Shown here in pieces: positions 19,440 to 28,495 of a stretch of 64,000 nt of DNA. The translations under genes and the position numbers were made by a program. Each line of letters begins with the position of its first letter. Within the stretch, counting starts at the first letter, position 1. The stretch covers positions 6,593,501-6,657,500 of the forward strand of contig CP034537.1 in the NCBI GenBank assembly GCA_004000515.1, in the 5' to 3' direction. Below the pieces are notes generated by a model. That model saw only the letters and a list, made by a program, of their open reading frames with translations. It was not told where the DNA came from and did no database searches. The stretch comes from Pseudomonas poae. Lineage in GTDB: Bacteria > Pseudomonadota > Gammaproteobacteria > Pseudomonadales > Pseudomonadaceae.

Positions 19440-20369
19440 ATGGGCAACTCGTCACGGATGACCTTCTTCTTTATCTACACGCTGTTGCGGCGCGGGCTGT
19501 TGCTTGCCTGCCTGCTGCTGGCGACGCCGGCGTGGAGCGCCGAGATCCTGCTGACCGCCGCCGAAGACGGTGACGGGGTGCAAGCCTTTGCACAAGCCCT
19601 TGCCCAGCAACGTCCCGAAGACCGCGTTACCTTCAAGCCCCTCAAAGACTTGCCGGCCCCCAGCCGGCTACCGGCCAACACGCGGCTGATTCTGCTGGAC
19701 CTGCCCGGCCTTGACTGGCGCTTGCAAGAAACCCAGGGGCCGCCGACGCTGGTGTTGCGCATCAGCCGGCTACAAGCCCACCAACGCTTGGGTACCACGC
19801 AGCCCCCGCGCATCAGCTTGCTATGGAGCGACCCACCGCTGGACCGCCAACTGCGGCTGATCGCCAACGTCCTGCCCCAGGCGCGGCGCATTGGCGTGCT
19901 TTACGGCGCCGAGAGTGAGTTCCTGTTGCCCGAACTGCGCCAGTACGCCACGCCCATGGGCTTGGAGGTCGTGCCCCAGCGTTGGGACAACATCAGTGAC
20001 AGTCGCCCGCTGCAAACCCTGTTCAGGAACAGTGACGTGTTGCTCGGCCTCGACGACCCCCAACTGTACAACCCGAAGACCGCAAAGAACCTGCTATTGA
20101 GCAGCTACGCCCAGCAACTGCCGCTGGTGGGGCCGAATGCGGGCTTTGTGCGTGCCGGTAGCCTGGCCAGCACCTACAGCGACCAGAGCGACTGGCTGGC
20201 CGTGCTCAATCGTTTGCTGGACCAACCACCAGCAACTTGGCCACGCTCGCTGTACCCGGATCACTTCAAAGTCGTGGGCAACCCGCAAGTCGCACGCTCA
20301 TTGGGGATCGAACAGGTAGACGAGTCCAGCGTCGCCGCCCGATTGGACGAAGGAGAGAAACGCCCATGA
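19440..20369 (+). CDS. periplasmic ABC-type substrate-binding-like protein
   Basis: 309 residues. The N-terminus carries a hydrophobic signal segment (GLLLACLLLATPAWSA). The mature part resembles the ABC_sub_bind family: VLPQARRIGVLYGAESE, a long lobe, then DVLLGLDDPQLYNPKTAKNLLLSSY and LPLVGPNAGFVRAGSLASTYSD. There is no ABC permease or ATPase nearby, so it may serve sensing rather than uptake. It sits between a TonB receptor and a hybrid kinase: 1 bp after the former, and overlapping the kinase start by 4 bp (ATGA). In P. aeruginosa the corresponding position holds hypothetical genes PA1612/PA1613, from memory. Confidence 0.8.
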   Translation: MGNSSRMTFFFIYTLLRRGLLLACLLLATPAWSAEILLTAAEDGDGVQAFAQALAQQRPEDRVTFKPLKDLPAPSRLPANTRLILLDLPGLDWRLQETQGPPTLVLRISRLQAHQRLGTTQPPRISLLWSDPPLDRQLRLIANVLPQARRIGVLYGAESEFLLPELRQYATPMGLEVVPQRWDNISDSRPLQTLFRNSDVLLGLDDPQLYNPKTAKNLLLSSYAQQLPLVGPNAGFVRAGSLASTYSDQSDWLAVLNRLLDQPPATWPRSLYPDHFKVVGNPQVARSLGIEQVDESSVAARLDEGEKRP

Positions 20370-22267
20370 CCTTGCGTCGACGTTGGGATATCAACACCGC
20401 ACCCAGCTCATCACCTTGGGCCCGGCGCTGTTGCTGACGTTGCTGTTGATCAGCTTCTTCACCTTCGTGCGCATCCAGGATTTGCGTCAGGAGCTGGACC
20501 ACACCGGCCAACTGATCGCCAACCAACTGGCCCCCGCCACTGAATACGGGGTGATCTCCGGCAACAACGATGTGCTCGACAGCCTGCTGCGTGCCACCTT
20601 GGCCACACCTCACGTGCGTTTCCTGGAGATCCAGGACAGCAGCGAAAACATCCTGGTGTACGTCGAGCAGCCGTCGGAAAAACACGATCGTTCGCTCTCG
20701 GTAAAAGTGTTCCAGGCGCCAATTCGCCTGCAACATATCCAGCTGGGCAATGACTTTTTCCAGGACAACCTCAACGAACCCAAGGCGCCCCGTGCGGACT
20801 ATTTGGGCCGCGTGATCGTCGGCATGTCCAACGATGCGTTCAGCCAGCGCCAGCAGGAAATCCTGTTCAAGGCCGGTATCCTCGCGCTGTTCGCCCTGCT
20901 GTTCACTTTTTTGCTGGCTCGGCGCCTGGCAGCCAGCCTGTCGCAGCCGATCAGCGCCATGGGCAATGCGGTGAAGGCGATCCAACAGGGCGACTACACC
21001 ACGCCACTGCCGATCGTGGACGACTCGGAACTAGGCGACCTGGCGCGGCATATCAACAACCTCGCCGAAGGCCCTCAACCACGCCAGCCGAGAACAACAA
21101 CAGGCCATGGCCCAGTTGATCCAGACCCGCGAAGAAGCCGAGCGCGCGAACAACGCCAAGTCGGATTTCCTGGCGATGATGAGCCATGAGCTGCGTACAC
21201 CGATGAACGGCGTACTGGGCATGCTGCAGCTGCTCGAAACCACCGAGATGACTGAGGAGCAGACCGAATACGCGGCGCTGGCCTCCGAGTCCACCGAGCA
21301 TTTGCTCAAAGTGATCAACGACATTCTCGACTTCTCGCGCATCGAACGCGCAGCCCTGGAGCTGGAACACATTCCGTTCAACCTCGCGGACCTGATCAAC
21401 AGCTGCGCCCAGGCCTTCCAGCACAGCGCCCAACAGCGTGGCTTGGCGCTCAACCTGCCGATCCCACCCGGGCTGGCCACGCTGCGCGTGCAGGGTGATC
21501 CGACACGTATCCGCCAGATCCTGGTGAACCTGATCGGCAATGCGCTCAAATTCACCGAACACGGCAGCGTCACGGTCGAACCGCAGTGGCAGACCCTGGA
21601 CCACGAGCTGGTGTGGTTCACCTGCACCGTGCGCGACAGCGGCATTGGCATTTCCGCCGAGCGCCTGGAGCTGATGTTCGATGCGTTCCAGCAGGCCGAC
21701 AGTTCCATTTCAAGACGTTACGGCGGTACCGGCCTGGGCCTGCCCATTGCCCGCACCCTGGCCGAACGCATGGGCGGCACGCTTCGCGCACAGAGCGAAG
21801 AAGGCCGTGGTTCGGTGTTTACCCTGGAAATTCCATTGGCCATCGATCAACAAAGTTCGCCGGTGATTGCACTGGATGCGGAAGGCAAAAACGGTGCGGG
21901 CGATGGGCGCCATGTGTTGTTGGTGGAAGACAATCCCGTCAACCGTACTGTGGTCGAAGCGATGCTGCGCAGCCTGGGCTTCGAAGTGAGCCTGGCCACT
22001 GACGGTGCCGAAGCGATTCGCAGCGCCGAGAGCCTGATTTTCACGGCAATCCTGATGGACTGCCGCCTGCCGCTGATCGACGGCTACGAAGCCACCCGGC
22101 AGATCCGCCAGTTGCCGGGCTGCTCCGACCTGCCGATCATCGCGCTGACCGCCAATGCCTTGCAGGGCGACCGTGAGGCTTGTATCGCAGCGGGAATGAA
22201 CGATTACCTGGCCAAGCCGTTCAAACGCACCGATTTGCAGAAAATCCTGCAGCGCTGGGTACAGTAG
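20366..22267 (+). CDS. hybrid sensor kinase (CHASE8-like sensor, HAMP, kinase, receiver), PA1611-like; two frameshifts
   Basis: About 633 residues after repair. TM1 ([17 protein letters not shown]), a periplasmic domain of about 110 residues with the [16 protein letters not shown] segment typical of CHASE8 sensors, TM2 ([16 protein letters not shown]), HAMP, then the kinase: H-box [14 protein letters not shown]-box [12 protein letters not shown]1 [12 protein letters not shown]2 GTGLGLPIA. The C-terminal receiver has VEDNPVNRT, phospho-acceptor Asp in LMDCRLP and Lys in LAKPFK. No output domain. Repairs: one C at 20397-20398 restores [19 protein letters not shown] from the ATG at 20366; removing one G at 21070-21071 restores [21 protein letters not shown]. 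The neighbouring fabA/fabB suggest orthology to PA1611, a reported RetS partner; memory-based. Confidence 0.85.
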
Positions 22268-22365
22268 CGCCGCGCCATCAGCCAACTGCGACTGGCGTGA
22301 AAGACGAAAGTGCGGCAGTCTTAGGCACCCGAACGGGCCGATAAACAGGCCCGGTTTAAAATTTC

Positions 22366-22383
22366 AGTGAACAAGTGTACATT
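22366..22383. promoter_or_regulatory. putative DesT/FabR-type operator upstream of fabA
   Basis: AGTGAACAAGTGTACATT contains the near-inverted arms TGAACA and TGTACA around a central AG. FabR/DesT-type TetR regulators bind 18-bp sites of this general form (an AGTGAAC half-site is reported for DesT, from memory) in front of unsaturated fatty acid genes. It lies 133 bp before fabA in the 248-bp spacer. Assignment by resemblance only. Confidence 0.4.
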
Positions 22384-22515
22384 CAGTGCCTTGCCGCTGT
22401 GACTTTCACTACAACGCAATAGTCTATGTGTAGGCTGCCGGTATGAGGCGTAACGCTTCAGTCGGTTCGGGAAGATTTACCCTACCCTGCCGCATGGGAT
22501 TATTGAGGAGCTCGC

Positions 22516-23029
22516 ATGACCAAACAAAACGCCTTTACTCGGGAAGACCTGCTGCGCTGCAGTCGCGGTGAGCTGTTCGGCCCAGGTAACGCGCAACTGC
22601 CCGCCCCAAATATGCTGATGGTGGATCGCATCACCCATATCAGCGAAGAGGGTGGCAAGTACGGCAAAGGTGAATTGGTCGCCGAGCTGGATATCACCGG
22701 ACCTGTGGTTCTTCGCCTGCCATTTCGAAGGCGACCCTGTTATGCCAGGTTGCCTGGGCCTTGACGCCATGTGGCAGCTGGTCGGTTTCTTCCTCGGCTG
22801 GCAAGGCCTGCCGGGCCGCGGCCGCGCCCTGGGTTCGGGCGAAGTGAAGTTCTTTGGCCAGGTCCTGCCGACCGCCAAGAAAGTCACCTACAACATTCAG
22901 ATCAAGCGCGTCCTCAAGGGCAAGTTGAACCTGGCCATCGCCGATGGTTCGGTGAGCGTCGACGGTCGCGAGATCTATACTGCCGAAGGCCTTCGGGTCG
23001 GCGTATTCACTTCCACTGACAACTTTTAA
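22516..23029 (+). CDS. fabA: 3-hydroxydecanoyl-ACP dehydratase/isomerase, frameshifted
   Basis: First committed enzyme of anaerobic unsaturated fatty acid synthesis: dehydrates 3-hydroxydecanoyl-ACP and isomerises it to cis-3-decenoyl-ACP. Starts [19 protein letters not shown] with GAGGAG before the ATG. The catalytic His is in [11 protein letters not shown] and the Asp in [10 protein letters not shown]. The frame breaks at ITGPVV; one added C at 22697-22698 gives [15 protein letters not shown], restoring 171 residues, the normal length. Loss of this essential activity is implausible, so I treat the break as a sequence error. fabB follows after 11 bp. Confidence 0.95.
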
Positions 23030-23040
23030 GGGTTATCCGC

Positions 23041-24260
23041 ATGCGCCGCGTCGTTATCACTGGTCTGGGCATCGTTTCTTGCCTGGGCAATGACAAAGAG
23101 ACCGTCACCGCTAACCTGCGTGCAAGTCGCCCTGGCATCCGCTTCAACCCGGAATATGCCGAAATGGGTCTGCGTAGCCAGGTTTCCGGCTCCATCGACC
23201 TGCCCCTCGAAGAACTGATTGATCGCAAGATCTACCGCTTCGTCGGCCACGCTGCCGCCTACGCCTACCTGGCCATGAAAGACGCCATCGCCGACTCCGG
23301 CCTGAGCGAAGATCAGGTGTCGAACGTACGCACCGGCCTGATCGCAGGTTCCGGCGGCGCATCGACCCTGAACCAGATGGAAGCGTTGGACATCCTGCGC
23401 GAAAAAGGCGTGAAACGCGTTGGCCCGTACCGTGTAACGCGGACCATGGGCAGCACCGTTTCGGCCTGCCTGGCCACGCCATTTGCAATCAAGGGCGTGA
23501 ACTACTCGATCTCCTCGGCTTGCGCCACCAGTGCCCACTGCATCGGTACTGCGGTTGAGCAGATCCAGCTGGGCAAGCAGGACATCGTCTTCGCCGGCGG
23601 CGGTGAAGAAGAGCATTGGAGCCAGTCGTTCCTGTTCGACGCCATGGGCGCGCTGTCTACCAGTACAACGAAACCCCGGAAAAGGCCTCCCGCGCCTACG
23701 ACGCCAAGCGTGACGGTTTCGTCATCGCCGGCGGTGGCGGCATGGTGGTGGTCGAGGAGCTGGAGCACGCTCTGGCCCGTGGCGCCAAGATCTACGCGGA
23801 AATCGTTGGCTACGGCGCGACTTCCGACGGCTACGACATGGTTGCGCCAAGCGGTGAAGGCGCCATCCGCTGCATGCAGATGGCAATGTCCACCGTTGAT
23901 ACCCCAATCGACTACCTGAACACCCACGGCACTTCGACTCCGGTCGGCGACGCCAAGGAAATGGAAGGTGTGCGTGCGGTATTCGGCGACAAGGCCCCGG
24001 CCATCAGCTCCACCAAGAGCCTGTCGGGTCACTCCCTGGGCGCCGCTGGCGTTCACGAAGCGATCTACTGCCTGCTGATGATGGAAGGCAACTTCATCGC
24101 CGGCTCGGCCAACATCGATGAGCTGGACCCAGCAGTTGCTGACATGCCGATCCAGCTCAAGACCGTTGAAAACGCCAAGATCGACACCGTGATGAGCAAC
24201 AGCTTCGGCTTCGGTGGCACCAACGCCACCCTGGTGCTGAAACGCTGGCAGGGTAAGTAA
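23041..24260 (+). CDS. fabB: beta-ketoacyl-ACP synthase I, frameshifted
   Basis: Elongates cis-3-decenoyl-ACP and other acyl-ACPs. Active-site Cys in [12 protein letters not shown], His in [11 protein letters not shown] and [12 protein letters not shown], and the C-terminal [16 protein letters not shown]. The frame breaks at GALSTSTTK; adding one C at 23660-23661 gives [19 protein letters not shown] and a 406-residue protein, the expected length. In operon with fabA, followed by a strong terminator. Confidence 0.95.
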
Positions 24261-24281
24261 GACCTGTAGCTTGATTGCATG

Positions 24282-24311
24282 AAAAAGCCCCGACTGGTTC
24301 GGGGCTTTTTT
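24282..24311 (+). terminator. intrinsic terminator of fabAB
   Basis: AAAAAGCCCCGA, a short loop, then TCGGGGCTTTTTT: an 11-12 bp stem with a T run, 21 bp after the fabB stop. Confidence 0.9.
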
Positions 24312-24345
24312 ATGGGCGGGTGGATTTGAGACCGAGCCGCCTTCA

Positions 24346-24409
24346 TCGCAGGCAAGCCAGCTCCCACATTTGGAATGCATTCCCCTGTGGGAGCTGGCTT
24401 GCCTGCGAT
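24346..24409. repeat. REP doublet (inverted pair, AGCTGGC type)
   Basis: Two copies of a REP, head to head: TCGCAGGCAAGCCAGCTCCC ending at 24368 and its reverse complement beginning at 24386 with TGTGGGAGCTGGCTTGCC. The 17-bp centre is non-conserved. It lies between the fabB terminator and the end of the minus-strand MCP gene. Confidence 0.85.
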
Positions 24410-24430
24410 AGGCCGCTTTGGTTCTGAGCC

Positions 24431-26055
24431 CTACACAGAAAACCGCGCCACCATGGTGTTCAACCCTACAGCCAACCGCGACAATTCCTGGCTCGCCGCA
24501 CTGGTCTGGTTCGCCCCGGTAGACGTCTGGTGCGCCAGGTCGCGAATATTCATCAAGTTGCGATCCACCTCCCGCGCCACCGCCGCTTGCTGCTCCGACG
24601 CACTGGCAATCACCAGATTGCGCTCATTGATCAGGGTGAACGCCGACGCAATCGCCTCCAACGCCGTCCCCGCCGACTTGGCAATATCCAGCGTCGCGTG
24701 GGCCCGCGTATTGCTCTGCTGCATGGAACTGACCGCCTGATCGGTACCCTGCTGAATCCCGCTGATCATCAGCTCGATTTCCTGGGTCGACTGCTGCGTG
24801 CGATGAGCCAGTGCCCGCACTTCATCAGCCACCACCGCAAAACCGCGCCCGGCATCCCCAGCCCGCGCCGCCTCGATGGCAGCGTTCAGCGCCAACAGGT
24901 TGGTCTGTTCGGCAATCGAACGGATCACATCCAGCACTTTACTGATGCCATAAACCTTCTGCGCCAAGTCCTCGACCTGGTTCGCGTTTGCCGTCACATC
25001 CGAGGCCAGCGCTTCAATCGACACCACCGTCTGCTGCACCTGTTCACGCCCCTGCTGGCGATGCGGTCGGACTCACGGGAGGCTTGGGAGGTGGCCACGG
25101 CATTGCTGGCCACTTCTTCCACCGCCGCCGTCATCTGGTTGACCGCCGTAGCCGCTTGCTCGATTTCCTGATTCTGCTGATACAGGCCGCGTGTCGCATC
25201 CTCGGTCACGCAACTGAGCTCTTCAGAGGCGGAGGCGAGTTGGTTCGAAGACTCGGCAATCTGGCGGATAGTGTCCCGCAGGTTCTCCTGCATGCCCTTG
25301 AGCGCCTGCTGCAGGCGTGCTGGCTCATCCTTGCCAGTGACGCTGATCTCACCTGTCAAATCGCCACTGGCCACGCCCTGGGCGACTTTCAATGACTGGG
25401 CCAGCGGCAGCACGATGCTGCGCGTCAGCCACACGGCCAGGCCGATGGTGATCAGTGCCGTGAGCACGATCATGCCCACTACCCAACTGCGCGATTGGCT
25501 GAATACGCTCTGCGCCAGGCTGGCTGCTTGGTTGGCGTTGGCTTTATTGAGGTTGACCAGGTCGTGCAAGGTAACGGCCATCTCGTCGGCAAGCTGGTTC
25601 ATCTCGCCGTTGACCACCTTGATCGCGTCGTCCAACTGATTGGCCTTGGAAAACCCCATGACCTGTTCCTGACGCTGCAGGTATTGCTGCTCCTGGACCT
25701 TGAACCGGTCGAACAGTGTGCGCTCCTCGGGCAGCACGATCAGCGCCTCATACAGGCTCTGTGCATGGTGCAGGCCACTTTTGAGGTCGCCGAGCTTCTG
25801 CTCATTCTGCGCCAGCGCCTGGGGATCGCGGTTGAGCAGAAGGCGCAACGTCAGCGCACGCACCCGCAGCAGGTCCTGGCTCATTTCCCCCACCGCCATC
25901 ACGCTGGGCAGCCAGTTGTTCTCCACCTGGTCTGACTGCTGGCGCATATTCGCCATCTGCAACAGGGCAAAACCGCCCAGGGCGAACACCATCAACGCCA
26001 GCACGCCAAACCCCAACCCAGCGCGAGGGGCGATGTTCAAACTTCTGATACTCAT
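24431..26055 (-). CDS. methyl-accepting chemotaxis protein with four-helix-bundle sensor, frameshifted
   Basis: About 541 residues after repair, matching in size the MCP beside fabB in P. aeruginosa (PA1608, from memory). TM1 ([19 protein letters not shown]), a four-helix periplasmic ligand domain, TM2 ([17 protein letters not shown]), HAMP with ASGDLTGEI, then a signalling domain with hairpin [19 protein letters not shown]. The frame breaks near 25053-25056; one added base gives [19 protein letters not shown]. Ligand unknown. No C-terminal receptor pentapeptide is seen. Confidence 0.87.
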
Positions 26056-26264
26056 GCCTTGGCTCCTTCCAAATGCGCTGCATCCGATTGCAGCTGGCTC
26101 TTGAAAGGTATCGGCCCGTTGGCTTTTTTTGCGTAAGACGAAAACGCGATATCAACGTGCGCAACAATCGCGCCGACATTGATTGCACAAAACACGGAAC
26201 ACCCCAGTGCCAGCATGCTCTATAACTGCATGACACTTCATCCTGCCACCTCGTGAGGTTTGCC

Positions 26265-26679
26265 ATGCCTGTTACCGTCAATACCCTGAACCACGACAAC
26301 TTTCGCCACAGCGTGAATATCAACAACCACGAGCTCTTCACCGACTTGCCCAAGAGCCTGGGCGGCGACGACTCGGCGCCCTCCCCCACGATTACTTCGA
26401 CGCGGCGCTGGCCTCCTGCAAGGCGCTGACCGTCAAGCTCTATGCCCAGAAGAAGGACATTCCTCTCACCGGCGTGACCGTGGAAGTCACTCACGACAGC
26501 ACCGAGGAGCAAAGGGCAAGTACAGGCTCAACGTCAAGCTGACCCTCAAGGGCGTGCTCACCGACGAACAACGCGATGAACTGCACCGCGTGGCAGATCG
26601 CTGCCCAGTACACAAGCTGATGACTACCGCCGAGGTCACCATCGAGACAAAACTCTCGGAAGGCGCCTTCAGCCAATAA
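26265..26679 (+). CDS. OsmC-family peroxide-detoxifying/redox protein, two frameshifts
   Basis: About 138 residues when repaired. Start MPVTVNTLNHDNFRH at ATG 26265; family segments are LGGDDSAPSPHDYFDAALASCKALTVKLYAQ with the first active-site Cys, and DRCPVHKLMTTAEVTIET with the second. Breaks: one C in the C5 run at 26383-26387 and one A at 26511-26513 (EEQKGKYRLNVKL). OsmC/Ohr proteins reduce organic hydroperoxides through the two cysteines; this looks like the YhfA/OsmC-like subgroup whose role is less clear. It is followed by pirin after 64 bp. Confidence 0.8.
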
Positions 26680-26743
26680 CGCCAACCTCCCGTCGAGCGG
26701 GTTATGCTCAGTGGCATCCAACCCGCTCAGACAGGGATGCACC

Positions 26744-27610
26744 ATGACCACCCTCACCGTGATCCGCCCTCGCCCCGAAGACGTCGAAGGCCAACCGATC
26801 CTGCGCCCGCTGCCCTCGCGGGAATGTCGCAGCGTTGGGCCATTTGTGTTTTTCGACCACATGCTGCTCACCCGCTACGCGCCAGGCAGCGGCATGAATA
26901 TTCGCCAGCACCCGCATATCGGGCTCTCGACCCTCACCTACCTGTTCGAAGGCACGCTGCAACACAAGGACAGCCTGGGCTCGGATCAGGTCGTACACGC
27001 CGGTGACGTCAGCTGGATGACCGCCGGCAGCGCGATAGCCCATGTCGAACGCACACCGGATGCCGTCAAGGCCGCAGGTTTCAGCCTGCACGGCCTGCAA
27101 GTGTGGCTGGCCTCGCCGAAAGATCACGAAACCGGGCCCGGCCATTACAGCCATCACCCGGCCGCGAGCCTGCCGATCAGTGACAACCTGGGCGTGCAGA
27201 TCCGCTTGATTGCCGGCAATGGCTTCTGCCTCAAATCGCCTGTGCCCGTGCTATCGCCCACGCTGTACGCTGACGTACTCATGCAGACGGCCACGACCCT
27301 GCTGATCCCGGATGAACATGAGGAACGGGCGGTGTATGTGCTGGAAGGTGAAGCGCAGTTGGACGGAGAATCGCTGGAGGTGCACAGCCTGGTGGTATTG
27401 CCGGCGGGTCAGGAGATGGCGCTGTTTGCCGAGACGGATTGCCACCTGGTGGTGTTTGGCGGGGCGCCGTTGGATGGGCCACGGCGGATCAATTGGAATT
27501 TCGTGGCGAGTGACCCTGCCATGATCGAGCGGGCACGGCAGCGCTGGGCGGCTGGGGATTGGCCGACGGTGCCGGGAGAGTCAGAGAGAATTGAGTTGCC
27601 GGTGAGATAG
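26744..27610 (+). CDS. pirin family protein
   Basis: 288 residues, bicupin fold. Metal-binding residues are in MNIRQHPHIGLSTLTYL and AHVERTP of the N-terminal cupin; the C-terminal cupin has QLDGESLEVHSLVVLPAG. Bacterial pirins are iron-binding and some have quercetinase activity or regulatory roles; the role here is unknown. I start at MTTLTVIRPRP (26744); an in-frame start 11 codons earlier lacks support. Possibly co-transcribed with the OsmC-like gene. Confidence 0.88.
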   Translation: MTTLTVIRPRPEDVEGQPILRPLPSRECRSVGPFVFFDHMLLTRYAPGSGMNIRQHPHIGLSTLTYLFEGTLQHKDSLGSDQVVHAGDVSWMTAGSAIAHVERTPDAVKAAGFSLHGLQVWLASPKDHETGPGHYSHHPAASLPISDNLGVQIRLIAGNGFCLKSPVPVLSPTLYADVLMQTATTLLIPDEHEERAVYVLEGEAQLDGESLEVHSLVVLPAGQEMALFAETDCHLVVFGGAPLDGPRRINWNFVASDPAMIERARQRWAAGDWPTVPGESERIELPVR

Positions 27611-27613
27611 CAT

Positions 27614-27684
27614 TCGCGAGCAAGCCCGCTCCCACATTCGAATGTATTCACACATCAAAATGTGGGAGCTGGCTTGCCTGCGAT
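27614..27684. repeat. REP doublet of mixed type
   Basis: An inverted REP pair whose two halves differ in sequence: the left half is the CGCGAGCAAGCCCGCTCCCA type, the right half the TGGGAGCTGGCTTGCCTGCG type. Stem pairing is imperfect except in the GTGGGAGC core. The minus-strand dienelactone hydrolase frame runs into the right half. Confidence 0.8.
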
Positions 27685-28430
27685 AGGGCCAGAACAGGTG
27701 CTGGAGACCTAGCCCCGAACACTTCATCCAACAGATCATGCATCGACTTGAACGCCCGCTTGGCCGTCTTCGCGTCATACATCATCTTGCCCGGCACGTT
27801 CGCATGCGGGTCAGTAAAGGAATGCACCGCACCGCCGTAGCTCAGCAATTGCCAATCCACACCGGCCGCGTTCATTTCGTCTTCGAACGCCGGCAACTGG
27901 GCTTTCGGTACCAATGGGTCGGAAGCACCGTGCAGCACCAGCACCGAACCCTTGACGTTTTTCGCGCCTGCCGGGTTCTGGGTGTCGATCGTGCCGTGGA
28001 ACGATACGGCCGCCTTCAATGGCGCACCGGTGCGCGCCAGCTCCAGCGAGCAGAAGCCGCCAAAGCAGAATCCAAAGGTCGCCAGCTTCGAGGTATCCAC
28101 CTCGGCCTGGCCCTGCAGCTGTTCAAAGGCAGCCTGCAGGCGCTTGAGCAGCTCTGGGTTGTCATTCTTCAACGGCATCATCGCCGCACCGGCTTCATCG
28201 CCATTCGACGGACGCACGGTTTGCCCGTACAGGTCGGCGATCAGCACCACGTAGCCTTTACTGGCCACGCTCTTGGCGATGTCCTCGGCACCCGCACTCA
28301 CACCCATCCAGTTCGGCGCCATCAGCAGGCCCGGCAATGCACCCTTGTGGCTGGCATCGAACGCCAGGCGGCTTTCATAGGACTGGCCATCAATCTGATA
28401 GACCACGGAACGCACAGTGACTTGGCTCAT
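27648..28430 (-). CDS. dienelactone hydrolase family protein, 3' end probably extended by an indel
   Basis: Alpha/beta hydrolase of the dienelactone hydrolase family. The nucleophile Cys is in GFCFGGFCSL, the Asp in HGASDPLVPK and the His in GAVHSFTDP. GGAG precedes the paired ATGs at 28433/28430; the second is better spaced. The C-terminus as read, SQASQLPHFDV, is a translation of the REP beside the gene. One extra G in the run at 27713-27716 would end the protein at ...DEVFGG with TAG at 27709-27711, which fits family length, so the REP-encoded tail is probably spurious. From memory a similar hydrolase lies beside htpG in P. aeruginosa. Confidence 0.85.
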   Translation of the reverse strand: MSQVTVRSVVYQIDGQSYESRLAFDASHKGALPGLLMAPNWMGVSAGAEDIAKSVASKGYVVLIADLYGQTVRPSNGDEAGAAMMPLKNDNPELLKRLQAAFEQLQGQAEVDTSKLATFGFCFGGFCSLELARTGAPLKAAVSFHGTIDTQNPAGAKNVKGSVLVLHGASDPLVPKAQLPAFEDEMNAAGVDWQLLSYGGAVHSFTDPHANVPGKMMYDAKTAKRAFKSMHDLLDEVFGARSPAPVLALSQASQLPHFDV

Positions 28431-28458
28431 CATTTACTCCAGTTGAGGTGCTCTAGAA

Positions 28459-28485
28459 CAAAAAACCCGCCGAAGCGGGTTTTTC
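28459..28485 (-). terminator. terminator after htpG
   Basis: AAAAACCCGC, loop CGAA, GCGGGTTTTT: a compact stem with flanking A and T runs, immediately after the htpG stop and before the dienelactone hydrolase gene. Confidence 0.88.
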
Positions 28486-28495
28486 TACAACAGTG

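Noticed and set aside
19440..20369. Part of a complete ABC importer with the TonB receptor
   Set aside because: No permease or ATPase gene adjoins it in the window.
22516..24260. Natural pseudogenisation of fabA and fabB
   Set aside because: Single-base breaks with full conservation on both sides, in genes whose loss would require exogenous unsaturated fatty acid; other genes in the window show the same error type.
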